This document shows positions 16,823 through 24,412 of a DNA stretch of 52,512 bases, piece after piece. Source of the stretch: an uncultured Senegalimassilia sp. (lineage in GTDB: Bacteria > Actinomycetota > Coriobacteriia > Coriobacteriales > Eggerthellaceae); NCBI RefSeq assembly GCF_902464545.1, contig NZ_CABQJR010000017.1:1-52512 (forward strand), in the 5' to 3' direction. Positions within the stretch are counted from its first letter, which is position 1. Each line of letters opens with the position of its first letter. A program made the position numbers and the translations under genes. The notes under the pieces are model-generated. The model did not search any database. It was not told the origin of the DNA and saw only the letters and a program-made list of their open reading frames with translations.

Positions 16823-18106
16823 CTAGTCCTCAACGCGGATGACGCTGGGCTCGGCGCGCAGGACGTCCTCAAGCCCGCCGATCTCCTCGAGCACGCGGCG
16901 CACGCTCGCCTCGCTAGCGGTGTGCGTGACGTAGCTGAGGTTCACCGTCTCATGCTGGGCGCTGCCGCGCTGCACCACGCTGCGCACGCTAACGCCGTGC
17001 TTGGCGAACACGCCGGCCATGGCGGCCAACACGCCGGAGCGGTCGGCAACGGAGAAGCGGATGTAGTACTTCGTGCTCAGCTGCTCCATGGGAACGATGG
17101 GCAGGTTGTCGGTGCAGGTGCAGCCGACCACCGGCGGGATGCCGAGCGTCATATGGCGCGCAACCTCCAGCACGTCGCCCATGACCGCCGCGGCGGCAGG
17201 GCCCGCGCCGGCGCCCTCGCCGAAGAACATGGTCTCGCCCACGGCGTCGCCCGTGACGTAGATTGCGTTGAACACGCCGTTGACCTGGGCCATCTGATGA
17301 GCCTTCGGCAGCATGGTGGGATGCACGCGCACATCGATGCCCTCGGACGTGCGATGCGCCAGCGCCAGCAGCTTGATGACGTAGCCCATGTCGTCAGCAG
17401 TGTCCATGTCGAGCTGCGTGATGTTGCGAATGCCCTCGGTGTAGACGTCGTTGAGCTTCACGCGGCTGTTGAAGGCGATAGATGCCAGGATGGCGATCTT
17501 CGCGGCGGCATCGAAGCCGTCGACGTCGGCGGTGGGGTCTGCCTCGGCGAAGCCCTTCGCCTGAGCCTCGGCCAGCGCATCCTCGTAGGACAGGCCGTCG
17601 TCGACCATGCGCGTGAGCATGTAGTTGGTGGTGCCGTTCACGATGCCCATGACGGAGGTGATCTCGTTGCTGATGAGCGAATGCTTCAGCGGCTGGATGA
17701 TGGGGATGCCGCCGCCGACGCTGGCCTCGAAGCCCACTTCCAGATTCTTCTCTCGGGCAAGGTCCATAACCTCGTCGCCGAAGGTGGCCATGAGCGCCTT
17801 GTTGGCGGTGACCACGTTCTTGCCGGCACGCAGGGCGCCGAGCACCACGTCGCGCGCGGCGGTGGTGCCGCCGATCAGCTCGATGACGATATCGATCTCG
17901 GGGTCGTTGATGATGTCGTTGAAGTCCTCGGTGAACAGGTGCAGCACGCCGCGCGCCTCGGCCTGCTCGGGATTGCGCGAGCACACGCGCACCACTTCCA
18001 TGTCGACGCCCAGATGGCGCTTGAAATCCTCGCGATGGTTGCGCAGGATGTCCAGGCAGCCGCCGCCGACGGTGCCCGTTCCCACGAGTCCAAGTTTGAT
18101 GGTCAT
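16823..18106 (-). CDS. hom: Homoserine dehydrogenase with ACT domain
   Basis: The start at 18106 gives MTIKLGLVGTGTVGGG, the usual N-terminus with the NAD(P)-binding GxGxxG, behind a GGGGGAG site; the longer frame reads through C-rich intergenic DNA. The 427-residue protein has the catalytic-domain blocks GIVNGTTNYML and ADPTADVDGFDAAAK, and ends in an ACT domain (about residues 345-427, YYIRFSVADRSGVLAAMAGVF), which normally confers threonine feedback. It reduces aspartate semialdehyde to homoserine, the precursor for metA and threonine. The lysA gene lies 250 bp upstream on the same strand. Confidence 0.96.
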   Translation of the reverse strand: MTIKLGLVGTGTVGGGCLDILRNHREDFKRHLGVDMEVVRVCSRNPEQAEARGVLHLFTEDFNDIINDPEIDIVIELIGGTTAARDVVLGALRAGKNVVTANKALMATFGDEVMDLAREKNLEVGFEASVGGGIPIIQPLKHSLISNEITSVMGIVNGTTNYMLTRMVDDGLSYEDALAEAQAKGFAEADPTADVDGFDAAAKIAILASIAFNSRVKLNDVYTEGIRNITQLDMDTADDMGYVIKLLALAHRTSEGIDVRVHPTMLPKAHQMAQVNGVFNAIYVTGDAVGETMFFGEGAGAGPAAAAVMGDVLEVARHMTLGIPPVVGCTCTDNLPIVPMEQLSTKYYIRFSVADRSGVLAAMAGVFAKHGVSVRSVVQRGSAQHETVNLSYVTHTASEASVRRVLEEIGGLEDVLRAEPSVIRVED

Positions 18107-18358
18107 ATCTCCCCCTTCGAAAGGTTGAAAAGCTGTGCCCGAAGCGCCGGGCGGGTTTGGGATGGCTATGTTGCAAACCAGAGGATACCGCAGGAACGCC
18201 GGCGCCGCGCGCCGATGCCGCCCACAGGCCCCCTGGAGCCGGCGAGACGACCGCCAAGCCCGCAAAACCCGCGAAAGCGCGAAATATGCGGCGGGCGGCG
18301 GGGCTGGCGGCTGCCGGGTGGGCCCCAGCGCCGAACGAGCCCGACCGCCCCAACGCGT

Positions 18359-19714
18359 TTAGATATCGCGATGATACAGGTCGGCGTAGGTTTCGCGACG
18401 GGTGACCACGCGAGCCTGGCCGTCCTTCACGAACACGATGCCGGGGCGCGGCTGGCCGTTATAGTTGCTGGCCATGGTGTAGCAGTACGCGCCGGTGCCG
18501 AACACCGCGATGACGTCGCCCAGGTCGGGCGTCTGCAGCGGCATGTCGATGACCACCGCGTCGCCGCTTTCGCAGTGCTTGCCGCACAGCGTGACGATCT
18601 CGGTGCGGGGCTGGCCGGCCTTGTTGGCGATGGTGGGCTCGTAATCGGCGTGGTAGAGCGCCGTGCGGATGTTGTCGGACATGCCGCCGTCGATGGCCAC
18701 GTACTTGCGGATGCCGGGCAGCGTCTTCAGAATGCCGACGGTGTACAGCGTGAGGCCCGGGGTTGCCACCAGGCTGCGGCCGGGCTCAACGGCCAGACGC
18801 GGCAGCTTAACGCCCAGACGTTCGCAGTTCTCGCGAACCGCGTTGACCGTGCATTCGGCGAACTCGTCGATAGTGGAAGGCTTGTCATCGGCCTTGTAGG
18901 CGATGCCCAGGCCACCGCCCATGTCAAGCTCCTCGACCTCGTAGCCGTAGGTCTCCTTCACGCGGGCGATGAACTCGACCATGACCTGCACGGCCTCGGC
19001 AAACGAATGCAGCGCGAAGATCTGCGAGCCGATGTGGCAGTGGAAGCCGGCCAGGCGCACGTTCGGGGCCTCAAGCGCGTCCTTGACGCACTTGAAGGCG
19101 AAGTCGTTGAGCATGGTGAAGCCGAACTTGCTGTCCTCGCAGCCCGTGCGGATGTACTCGTGCGTGTCGGCCTCGACGCCGGGGGTGACGCGCATGTAGA
19201 TGTCCTGCGTGACACCCAGCTCGCCGGCGATCTTGCTGATGCGGCCCAGCTCGATGCGGCTATCCACCACGATGCGGCCCACGCCCGCCGAAATGGCCTC
19301 GCGCAGCTCCTGCGGCGTCTTGTTGTTGCCGTGCACGAACACGCGCTCCATGGGGAAGCCCGCCTGCTGCGCGCACCACAGCTCGCCGCCGCCGGACACG
19401 TCGAGGCACAGGCCCTCCTGCGCGACGATGCGCGCGGTTTCCTTATTTAGGAACGCCTTGGAGGCGAAGATGACGTCGGAGTTCTCATAGCGGCTGCGGA
19501 ACGCCTTGAGGTAGGTTTCCATGCGGTTGCGCATGTCGGCCTCGTCCATGACGTAGAGCGCGGTGCCTTCCTTATGGGCAAGCTCCACCATATCGACGCC
19601 GCCGACGAACAGGTAGTCGTCACGCACCTCGGCGGTCATGGGCAGCACGGCGCCCAATTCCATGGTAGTGCGGTTATCAGGTTGCTTGGTGTGATCCGAT
19701 GGTGCCAAAGACAT
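18359..19714 (-). CDS. lysA: Diaminopimelate decarboxylase
   Basis: The 451-residue protein is a fold type III PLP enzyme: FASKAF carries the PLP lysine, HCHIGSQI and LDMGGGLGI bind cofactor, and CGKHCESGD plus YCYTMASNYNG form the DAP-binding end. It makes lysine from meso-DAP. The start is uncertain: 19714 is used, while an ATG at 19780 and one at 19660 are in frame and none has a strong ribosome site. Together with hom and metA it gathers aspartate-family genes in this stretch, although they are not one operon. Confidence 0.94.
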   Translation of the reverse strand: MSLAPSDHTKQPDNRTTMELGAVLPMTAEVRDDYLFVGGVDMVELAHKEGTALYVMDEADMRNRMETYLKAFRSRYENSDVIFASKAFLNKETARIVAQEGLCLDVSGGGELWCAQQAGFPMERVFVHGNNKTPQELREAISAGVGRIVVDSRIELGRISKIAGELGVTQDIYMRVTPGVEADTHEYIRTGCEDSKFGFTMLNDFAFKCVKDALEAPNVRLAGFHCHIGSQIFALHSFAEAVQVMVEFIARVKETYGYEVEELDMGGGLGIAYKADDKPSTIDEFAECTVNAVRENCERLGVKLPRLAVEPGRSLVATPGLTLYTVGILKTLPGIRKYVAIDGGMSDNIRTALYHADYEPTIANKAGQPRTEIVTLCGKHCESGDAVVIDMPLQTPDLGDVIAVFGTGAYCYTMASNYNGQPRPGIVFVKDGQARVVTRRETYADLYHRDI

Positions 19715-19788
19715 AGGCGCGCTCGCTTTCTCGCAGTTCCCGGTGTCAAGTTGCAATTGGCAAACTGACGCTGTTCTCAATCCGTTCC

Positions 19789-19797
19789 ATAGTATCA
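19789..19797 (-). promoter_or_regulatory. Possible extended -10 promoter of lysA
   Basis: The minus strand reads TGATACTAT, matching the extended -10 form TGnTAnnnT, about 75 bp before the lysA start. A TTGACA lies further upstream but at 23 bp, too far for a standard promoter. Confidence 0.45.
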
Positions 19798-19889
19798 GGC
19801 TCGAACGCGCACCACTGTGTCAACCTGGTAAATTCGAGTGCAAATAGCAACGGCTCGGCAACCCCTACCGGCCGTTCCCTGGCACGAAA

Positions 19890-19915
19890 AAAGCCCCCGC
19901 GTTCGCGAGGGCTTT
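19890..19915 (-). terminator. Terminator of small membrane protein gene
   Basis: AAAGCCC and GGGCTTT enclose a GCG-TTC-GCG core; on the minus strand a run of six T follows. It ends transcription from the gene at 19949-20221 ahead of lysA. Confidence 0.85.
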
Positions 19916-19948
19916 GCGTATGAGGTTACGTTTGCCGCGCAGGTGCGT

Positions 19949-20221
19949 TTAGTTGCGGGCAGCCATGTAAGCCAGGCCGGCGGCGGCGGCGAACAGCACC
20001 ACGAATTCGCCCAAGAGCGGCGCCACGGTGCTACCGAACCACGCAAGGCTGATGGCCGGGGTCTGAGCTGCCACCAGGGTGAAACCCGTCAGCGATGCCA
20101 CGGCAGAGGAAGCGATGGCGCACACCGCGATCGCGATTGCCAGCAGGGCGACGAACCCGACGAGCATGGTAATCGGGGTATGGTTTCCTTGGATCTGCTT
20201 TACGTTCGTTGCTGCGTTCAT
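19949..20221 (-). CDS. Small two-helix membrane protein, function unknown
   Basis: The 90-residue protein has a short polar N-terminus and two strongly hydrophobic segments (about residues 17-45 and 64-86), ending AAARN. No family is recognised. An AAAGGA lies about 13 bp before the ATG, farther than usual. A strong terminator directly follows and an AT-rich leader region precedes, which supports a real monocistronic gene. Confidence 0.65.
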   Translation of the reverse strand: MNAATNVKQIQGNHTPITMLVGFVALLAIAIAVCAIASSAVASLTGFTLVAAQTPAISLAWFGSTVAPLLGEFVVLFAAAAGLAYMAARN

Positions 20222-20744
20222 TTTAACCCGTCATCCTTTCTCGCTCGCCTGAATCCGTTTCAGGCTTCGGTCTACTTCACCGTTTGGCAACGTTGAAAAT
20301 CTGTTCCTTGACAACTTCGTTGCGTTCGGTGCGATTGCCAATCTATCAGGGCTGCGCTAGAAGTGAAGATGTCCGTCGATTTCTTCACTATTCGGACACT
20401 TTTCGCCAACATTTTGTGCACTTGCACAAAAATACGGTCAATAGAAATACTCTTAACCGATAGGCTATGTGAATATATGTTTCACCAGGTTATCGATAGA
20501 AAATCGATTTTTGCCCTGGCGAATCGGCCACTAAAATACTGGCCGATTGATCTACGCCTCATAAGAAAATTGTTCAAGACTATCTGTTTGCTTTTACGTT
20601 TTAAAGAGCTTTTTGCAGTGTTCACAGAAGCCCCACCAGGCCTTTACGCGTGCGGTACAATTTGAGCCGCGAAAACATGCTATCGCGGCGAATCCCGCCC
20701 GATCGGCACGGCAACAACCGTCAACGTCACTTAAGGAGGCAAAA
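20222..20744. other. AT-rich intergenic region with inverted repeats
   Basis: This 523-bp spacer between divergent genes is clearly AT-richer than its surroundings. It contains TTTTGTGCA-CT-TGCACAAAA (20412-20431), AATCGGCCA-N9-TGGCCGATT (20522-20548), and ATCGAT repeats near 20493-20512. A short frame at 20363-20665 has no ribosome site or family signal and is not called. The divergent promoters must lie here; the palindromes are candidate operators. Confidence 0.5.
20412..20431. promoter_or_regulatory. Candidate operator palindrome
   Basis: Perfect 9-bp arms TTTTGTGCA and TGCACAAAA flank a 2-bp centre. The 20-bp size and AT-rich setting fit a dimeric repressor site between the divergent membrane-protein and MoaE-like genes. 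The binding protein is unknown. Confidence 0.45.
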
Positions 20745-21140
20745 ATGGCGAAACCCGAACCGTCCATGGATGAATGGCTCAAAGAAGCGAAGCAGGACCC
20801 GAAGGCCGCGCAATGCGGCATGTTCCTCACGCACAACGGCGTGGTGCGCATCACGCCCAAGGCGCAGGTGCGCGAGGGCGTCGAGGGGCTTGGCGATGTG
20901 GCGCAGGTCGACTTCAGCTACGACGCCGAAGGCCTTGAGCAGGCCGTCAAGGAGGCGCTCACGTGGCCGGGCGTCTATTATGTGCGCGTATGGCTCAACG
21001 AGGGAGTGCTGAACGTGGGTGATTCGCTCATGTACGTGCTCATCGGCGCCGACATCCGCCCGCGCTGCATCGACGCGCTGCAGCAGCTGGTCGGCAAGAT
21101 CAAGAACGAGCTGGTGGTCGAGAAGGAGATCTACGCGTAG
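20745..21140 (+). CDS. MoaE-like (molybdopterin synthase large subunit) protein
   Basis: A perfect AAGGAGG site precedes the ATG at 20745. The 131-residue product matches the second half of MoaE: GVYYVRVWLNEGVLNVGDSL corresponds to the ivHRvG-l-vGe strand, and LVGKIKNELVVEKEIY to the C-terminal lysine-bearing LvDxlK...WKKE region. The usual N-terminal GAvvsFvGtVR is altered to HNGVVRITPKA and the His-Arg pair of the HRvG motif is missing. It is shorter than the usual 140-150 residues. It may be a divergent MoaE or a paralogue with another role. Molybdenum enzymes such as the one at the window start would need this pathway. Confidence 0.7.
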   Translation: MAKPEPSMDEWLKEAKQDPKAAQCGMFLTHNGVVRITPKAQVREGVEGLGDVAQVDFSYDAEGLEQAVKEALTWPGVYYVRVWLNEGVLNVGDSLMYVLIGADIRPRCIDALQQLVGKIKNELVVEKEIYA

Positions 21141-21166
21141 GCGAGACAGCCGGGCTTAAACAAAAA

Positions 21167-21200
21167 TGGGGCGGCGGGTTCCAACGAACCCGCCGCCCCA
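21167..21200 (+). terminator. Terminator of the MoaE-like gene
   Basis: TGGGGCGGCGGGTT and AACCCGCCGCCCCA form a perfect 14-bp stem with a CCAACG loop 26 bp past the stop, followed by TTCATT. Confidence 0.85.
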
Positions 21201-21292
21201 TTCATTGATGAGCGAAACGGTTAATGCGACGCCGTACTACTCGCGAGAGCGCCTGCGATAGGCAACCACCGCTGCGACAACCGCCGCCAAAA

Positions 21293-21324
21293 AGAAGCCC
21301 GTCGGCACAGGCCGACGGGCTTCT
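21293..21324 (-). terminator. Terminator of the surface protein gene
   Basis: AGAAGCCCGTCGGC pairs with GCCGACGGGCTTCT around ACAG; a TTTTT run follows on the minus strand. Confidence 0.88.
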
Positions 21325-21356
21325 CTCGTTACTATGAAGGTAAGGAAACGCCGCGC

Positions 21357-22628
21357 TTAGCGCTTGCTACGCCTCTTTGCCACGACGGCGATTCCCAGTG
21401 CGGAAGCACCCAAGGCCAAGGCCACAAGGGCGCTCGGGGTCTGATCGCTGGTCTCGGCCAACTCATCATTGGAAGCTACTTGCTGCTCCTCGGGCTTGTT
21501 GCCGGAATCGTCCTTAGACCTATCGTCGGACTTAGACCTATCGTCGGACTTATCCTCGGATTCGCCGGCAGAATCCGCCTTAACCTCGTACTTGTTCGTG
21601 ATGACACCCTCGTTGCCGACAGTAGCGTTATCGGTAGTATAGCCACTGACGTCTGCCTGGGTAATCTTATAGTCAACGTCATGACGCTCGCCGTTGTCGT
21701 CATAGGCGTACTGGCGAACGCCGGTGTACGTGACGGTATACGTGTCGTCGCCATTGTCCACAACAGCGGGCAGCATATCAGAAGCGACGCCATCAGCGGT
21801 CAGCGAGAGAAGTTTGGCGTAGTCCTCGGCGCTCGGGCGCAGACCGTCCTTGTTAGAGGAGTCTTTCCAGGCGATCGTAGCGCTGACATCGGTATAAGCG
21901 GGGACGATGGTGAGCGTGGCAGGGACGATGCGGATGTAGTTATAGCCGCAGATGTCGTCGCCGACCACCATCTTGTAGGTATAGCCATCGCTCATGACGA
22001 CATCACCAAGGCCCGTGCGGGTTTTTGCGCTGTTGCTCGTGTAAGCTTCCGGAATCTGCTCCGGATCGGTCGTATAGGTAATCGCGTACTCGCCAGGCTG
22101 CTCGCCCGCCTTGCGGCTCAAACTAAAAGCCGAGAGGTCAAGCGGAGTCGTGGGATCGCCGACGATCAGGCTCAAAGTGGCTCCCAAGGTCGGGTCGGCT
22201 TCGCCCTCGACCTTCGTGGCATCCTGTTCCATGAACTCATACAGCGTCAGGATGTTGTGCCGCACAAAGTGAGAGCCGTTTCCCGCGTAATTGCCGATAA
22301 AGTCGATCCGCTCCCAAACGAAACCCGAGCTTACCATGCTGTCGTCGGTTGCAAGCCAGGTATCGCCGGCGCCCGTGTCACCACGGTCGCTTTTAAAGCA
22401 GAAGGATCGGTTGAAATCCGTTCCCTCCACAAGGTCTTTACCACCGTCCTTGACCGTAGACCTGAAGTGATGGGACTGACCGTCATACCACGCACTCTGA
22501 GGACCGGAAACCTCCGGCGTTCCGTAGCTTTCCGTCTCGTCAGCCCATGCGCTTACCGGCATCGCAAGGGTAAGCGAGACTATTAGCGCCAACGCTACAA
22601 TGCCCAGTGTTTTTCTGAATCCTTTCAT
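21357..22628 (-). CDS. Sortase-type surface protein with Cna-B-like domain
   Basis: The 423-residue protein starts with a Sec signal (MKGFRKTLGIVALALIVSLTLAMPVSAWA, cleavage expected near residue 30). The middle is beta-rich, with a stretch near 150-190 resembling MBG-type repeats, and residues about 245-350 (TDVSATIAWKDSSNKDG, then DYKITQADVSGY and VITNKY) match Cna-B domains of Gram-positive adhesins. A Ser/Lys/Asp-rich spacer with a tandem repeat follows. The C-terminus LAETSD, hydrophobic helix and RRSKR resembles a variant LPXTG sorting signal (Ser where Gly is usual). It is likely wall-attached. Neighbouring regulator and recombinase genes suggest an accessory cluster. Confidence 0.82.
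   Translation of the reverse strand: MKGFRKTLGIVALALIVSLTLAMPVSAWADETESYGTPEVSGPQSAWYDGQSHHFRSTVKDGGKDLVEGTDFNRSFCFKSDRGDTGAGDTWLATDDSMVSSGFVWERIDFIGNYAGNGSHFVRHNILTLYEFMEQDATKVEGEADPTLGATLSLIVGDPTTPLDLSAFSLSRKAGEQPGEYAITYTTDPEQIPEAYTSNSAKTRTGLGDVVMSDGYTYKMVVGDDICGYNYIRIVPATLTIVPAYTDVSATIAWKDSSNKDGLRPSAEDYAKLLSLTADGVASDMLPAVVDNGDDTYTVTYTGVRQYAYDDNGERHDVDYKITQADVSGYTTDNATVGNEGVITNKYEVKADSAGESEDKSDDRSKSDDRSKDDSGNKPEEQQVASNDELAETSDQTPSALVALALGASALGIAVVAKRRSKR
21513..21560 (-). repeat. 18-bp tandem repeat in the surface protein gene
   Basis: Two perfect copies of CTTAGACCTATCGTCGGA (21513-21530 and 21531-21548) and a partial third encode the repeated spacer RSKSDD. Such in-frame repeats can change length by slippage without breaking the frame. 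Confidence 0.85.
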
Positions 22629-22937
22629 TGTTTAACCTCCTTGACAGATTCAGCTATCCGGATCGCTATTTCGCGATCCCCCAACCTATGCTTTGCCCGG
22701 TACCGGTGCATACCGACGCAAATCGCCTGTTCCATAAGCCGCCGCTATCAGTTCATCTACTGCGTTACCAGCGGCTGTAACAGTTGGTTGACCTGGTCCG
22801 TTGTTAGCTCGGCGGATTCAGCCTTCTCTGCTGGAGGCCTCAGTCTGGGCTTCTCTTCCCTTTCCCGTTATCGCCTTGCGTTGCTCGTTTTTCGTCTGGT
22901 TCGCAATCACGAAAGGACCGGGTCGTAAGAACCCCGA
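22629..22937 (-). other. Spacer with possible decayed coding fragments
   Basis: No intact gene. On the minus strand two short open stretches with protein-like composition are seen: one ending ...KNEQRKAITGKGREAQ before a stop, and one reading GNAVDELIAAAYGTGDLRRYAP ending 65 bp or so before the surface gene; neither has a start with a ribosome site. They could be remnants of a former gene, or chance. The surface-gene AGGAGG ribosome site and promoter lie at the left end; a GATCGC-TATTTC-GCGATC hairpin is at about 22660-22678. Confidence 0.35.
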
Positions 22938-23195
22938 TCAGCTATTTACAACGCTATATGCGTTCGAAAGCTGCCCCCCGTTTTCGGAGTGGCATGGCTC
23001 GACTTTGATAAGCCCTTCTCGGCTCATGCGCGTGATGGCGCGGTCGATGGTCTTGACGCTGCAGCCCATCAGCTGAGACAACTCCTTTTTCGTTGCCTGC
23101 GCCGCACCTGATATGGTCGTTTGCGCGGCGATATAGCCGAGCAGACGCTCCTGCGTGGGAGTTAGCGATATATCACTCTCATGTATCTTGCGCAT
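22938..23195 (-). CDS. Small winged-helix DNA-binding protein
   Basis: The 85-residue protein (start 23195, GGAAAGG at 5 bp) reads as one helix-turn-helix domain: TPTQERLLGYIAAQ, then TKKELSQLMGCSVKTIDRAITRMSREGLIKVEP, the recognition helix and wing of MarR/replication-initiator-type winged helices. It is upstream of, and in the same direction as, the surface protein gene. An inverted repeat at 23231-23256 just before the gene could be an autoregulatory operator. Target genes are unknown. Confidence 0.75.
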   Translation of the reverse strand: MRKIHESDISLTPTQERLLGYIAAQTTISGAAQATKKELSQLMGCSVKTIDRAITRMSREGLIKVEPCHSENGGQLSNAYSVVNS

Positions 23196-23230
23196 ATCTG
23201 CCTTTCCGCGCATACGTTGTATATACGGGC

Positions 23231-23256
23231 GTAAGCAAATGCAGACGTTTGCTTAC
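23231..23256. promoter_or_regulatory. Candidate operator of the winged-helix gene
   Basis: GTAAGCAAA and TTTGCTTAC are perfect 9-bp arms around 8 bp, centred about 48 bp before the winged-helix start. The location suits autoregulation. Confidence 0.5.
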
Positions 23257-23265
23257 AGCCCCCTC

Positions 23266-23315
23266 GGCCTGATAAAGCGTTACTCGTTTCGGAGTGCAAA
23301 ACGCTTTATCAGGCC
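23266..23315. terminator. Large hairpin between recombinase and winged-helix genes
   Basis: GGCCTGATAAAGCGTT pairs with AACGCTTTATCAGGCC (16 bp) around an 18-nt loop that contains ACTC-GTTTCG-GAGT. GTTTCTTTTC follows on the plus strand. It could terminate transcription, mark a former gene end, or serve as a recombinase site. Confidence 0.5.
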
Positions 23316-23376
23316 GTTTCTTTTCACTCAGTCAGTGAAATTAATATAGCCGACCACTCAAGTAATGTCTAGATTA

Positions 23377-23407
23377 TTTGCCAACATCAAAAATCGGTAT
23401 TGGCAAA
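23377..23407. repeat. Inverted repeat beside the recombinase gene
   Basis: TTTGCCAA and TTGGCAAA flank 15 bp (ending TATTGGCAAA), 27 bp past the recombinase stop. This short palindrome is a candidate crossover site or a weak terminator. Confidence 0.35.
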
Positions 23408-23433
23408 CGATGCGATTCTTGCTATAAACGCAG

Positions 23434-24054
23434 CTATTTGTGTGGGGTTGTGACGTCCGCTGGCCGCTGCTTCACCCACTTCAAGAACGTTGTATGCGAA
23501 ACCCCCAGCGATTCCGCTGCCTGCCGGCTGTTCAAACAGCCGTCTTCCCACTTGCGGTGCACCGCATCGAACTCCTCGGGCACGGCCAGCGCCGGGCGCC
23601 CCAGCTTGACGCCGCGCGCACGCGCCGCCGCAATCCCCTCCGCCTGGCGCTGACGGATGTTGTCGCGCTCCACGTGCGCCACGTAGCTGAGCAATTCCAG
23701 CACGATGTCGGCGATCAGCTTTCCCGTCACCCCGTGGCCGGACGTCGAGCGCGTGTCGAGCAACGGCATGTCCAGCACCACGATGTCGACGCTTCTCTGT
23801 TTGGTGAGCAACCGCCACTGGCCGAGTATCTCGTCGTAGTTACGGCCAAGGCGGTCGATGCTCTTCACCACGAGCACGTCGCCAGTTTGCAGACGTTCGA
23901 GCAGCGATTGATACCCGGGACGATCGAAGTTACGCCCGCTCAGATAATCGACGAACACGGATTCCTCTGAAACGCCAATGGCGGACAGGGCATCGAGCTG
24001 CCTGTTCAGGTTTTGATCCTTGCTTGATACCCTTGCGTATCCATACATGGTCAT
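23434..24054 (-). CDS. Serine recombinase (resolvase/invertase family)
   Basis: The start at 24054 has AAAGGAG at 6 bp; the longer frame upstream lacks one. The 206-residue protein has the catalytic N-terminus MTMYGYARVSSKDQN with the nucleophilic serine, the VVKSIDRLGRNYDEI active-site block, the long E helix (HVERDNIRQRQAEGIAAARARG), and a C-terminal HTH (SRQAAESLGVSHTTFLKWVKQ). This size fits small resolvases and DNA invertases, not large integrases. No transposase is next to it. It could act on nearby inverted repeats or be a remnant of a mobile element. Confidence 0.92.
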   Translation of the reverse strand: MTMYGYARVSSKDQNLNRQLDALSAIGVSEESVFVDYLSGRNFDRPGYQSLLERLQTGDVLVVKSIDRLGRNYDEILGQWRLLTKQRSVDIVVLDMPLLDTRSTSGHGVTGKLIADIVLELLSYVAHVERDNIRQRQAEGIAAARARGVKLGRPALAVPEEFDAVHRKWEDGCLNSRQAAESLGVSHTTFLKWVKQRPADVTTPHK

Positions 24055-24412
24055 GACTCGCTCCTTTCTGCGCCCGAAAGCGCACCAAGAACGGTCGGCA
24101 TCGGCCAGTCTACCTATATAGCGTTCGAGCACAAGCGGATCTCGCGTGCGTTTCGGAACGGTTTACGATTCGAACCCCAATCGTGACGCCAGGACCAACC
24201 TAGCCACCGCAACTGCACATATCGCTTCGAGTGTACCGGGTCCCTTGCTTCGTTAAGAAACGTCCCACCTTCGCCCATGCCGCCTACGCACCTACGCGAC
24301 GGTAAAAGGAGCCGAAGGCGCCTGCAACCCAAAACGCCCTGCCGGCAAAAGCCGACAGGGCGCTATCGATTCTCAAACGTTGCGCCGGCGGAATGGCCGG
24401 CGCATTCGCATT
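24055..24412. other. Spacer between recombinase and purL
   Basis: No gene seen in 358 bp. The minus strand near 24161-24180 holds ACGATT-GGGGTTCG-AATCGT, which looks like a tRNA T-arm, but no anticodon or acceptor stem accompanies it. The purL terminator is at 24335-24362, and a further GCCGGC/GCCGGC hairpin at 24385-24403. Confidence 0.45.
24335..24362 (-). terminator. Terminator of purL
   Basis: CGCCCTGCCGGC and GCCGACAGGGCG pair with one mismatch around AAAA; TTTT follows on the minus strand. Confidence 0.8.

Noticed and set aside
20363..20665. Possible 100-codon gene in AT-rich spacer
   Set aside because: No ribosome site, no recognisable domain, and it crosses the palindromes at 20412 and 20522.
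22641..22928. Plus-strand frame with Cys/Ser/Arg-rich product upstream of the surface gene
   Set aside because: Composition is not protein-like and no start signal is present.
23378..23970. CRISPR-like or defence interpretation of the repeats near the recombinase
   Set aside because: The inverted repeats are single-copy hairpins without spacer-repeat periodicity, and no cas gene is near.
24133..24240. tRNA-like fragment (GGTTCGAATC with stem) on the minus strand
   Set aside because: No anticodon arm, acceptor stem or CCA end could be aligned; only a T-arm look-alike remains.
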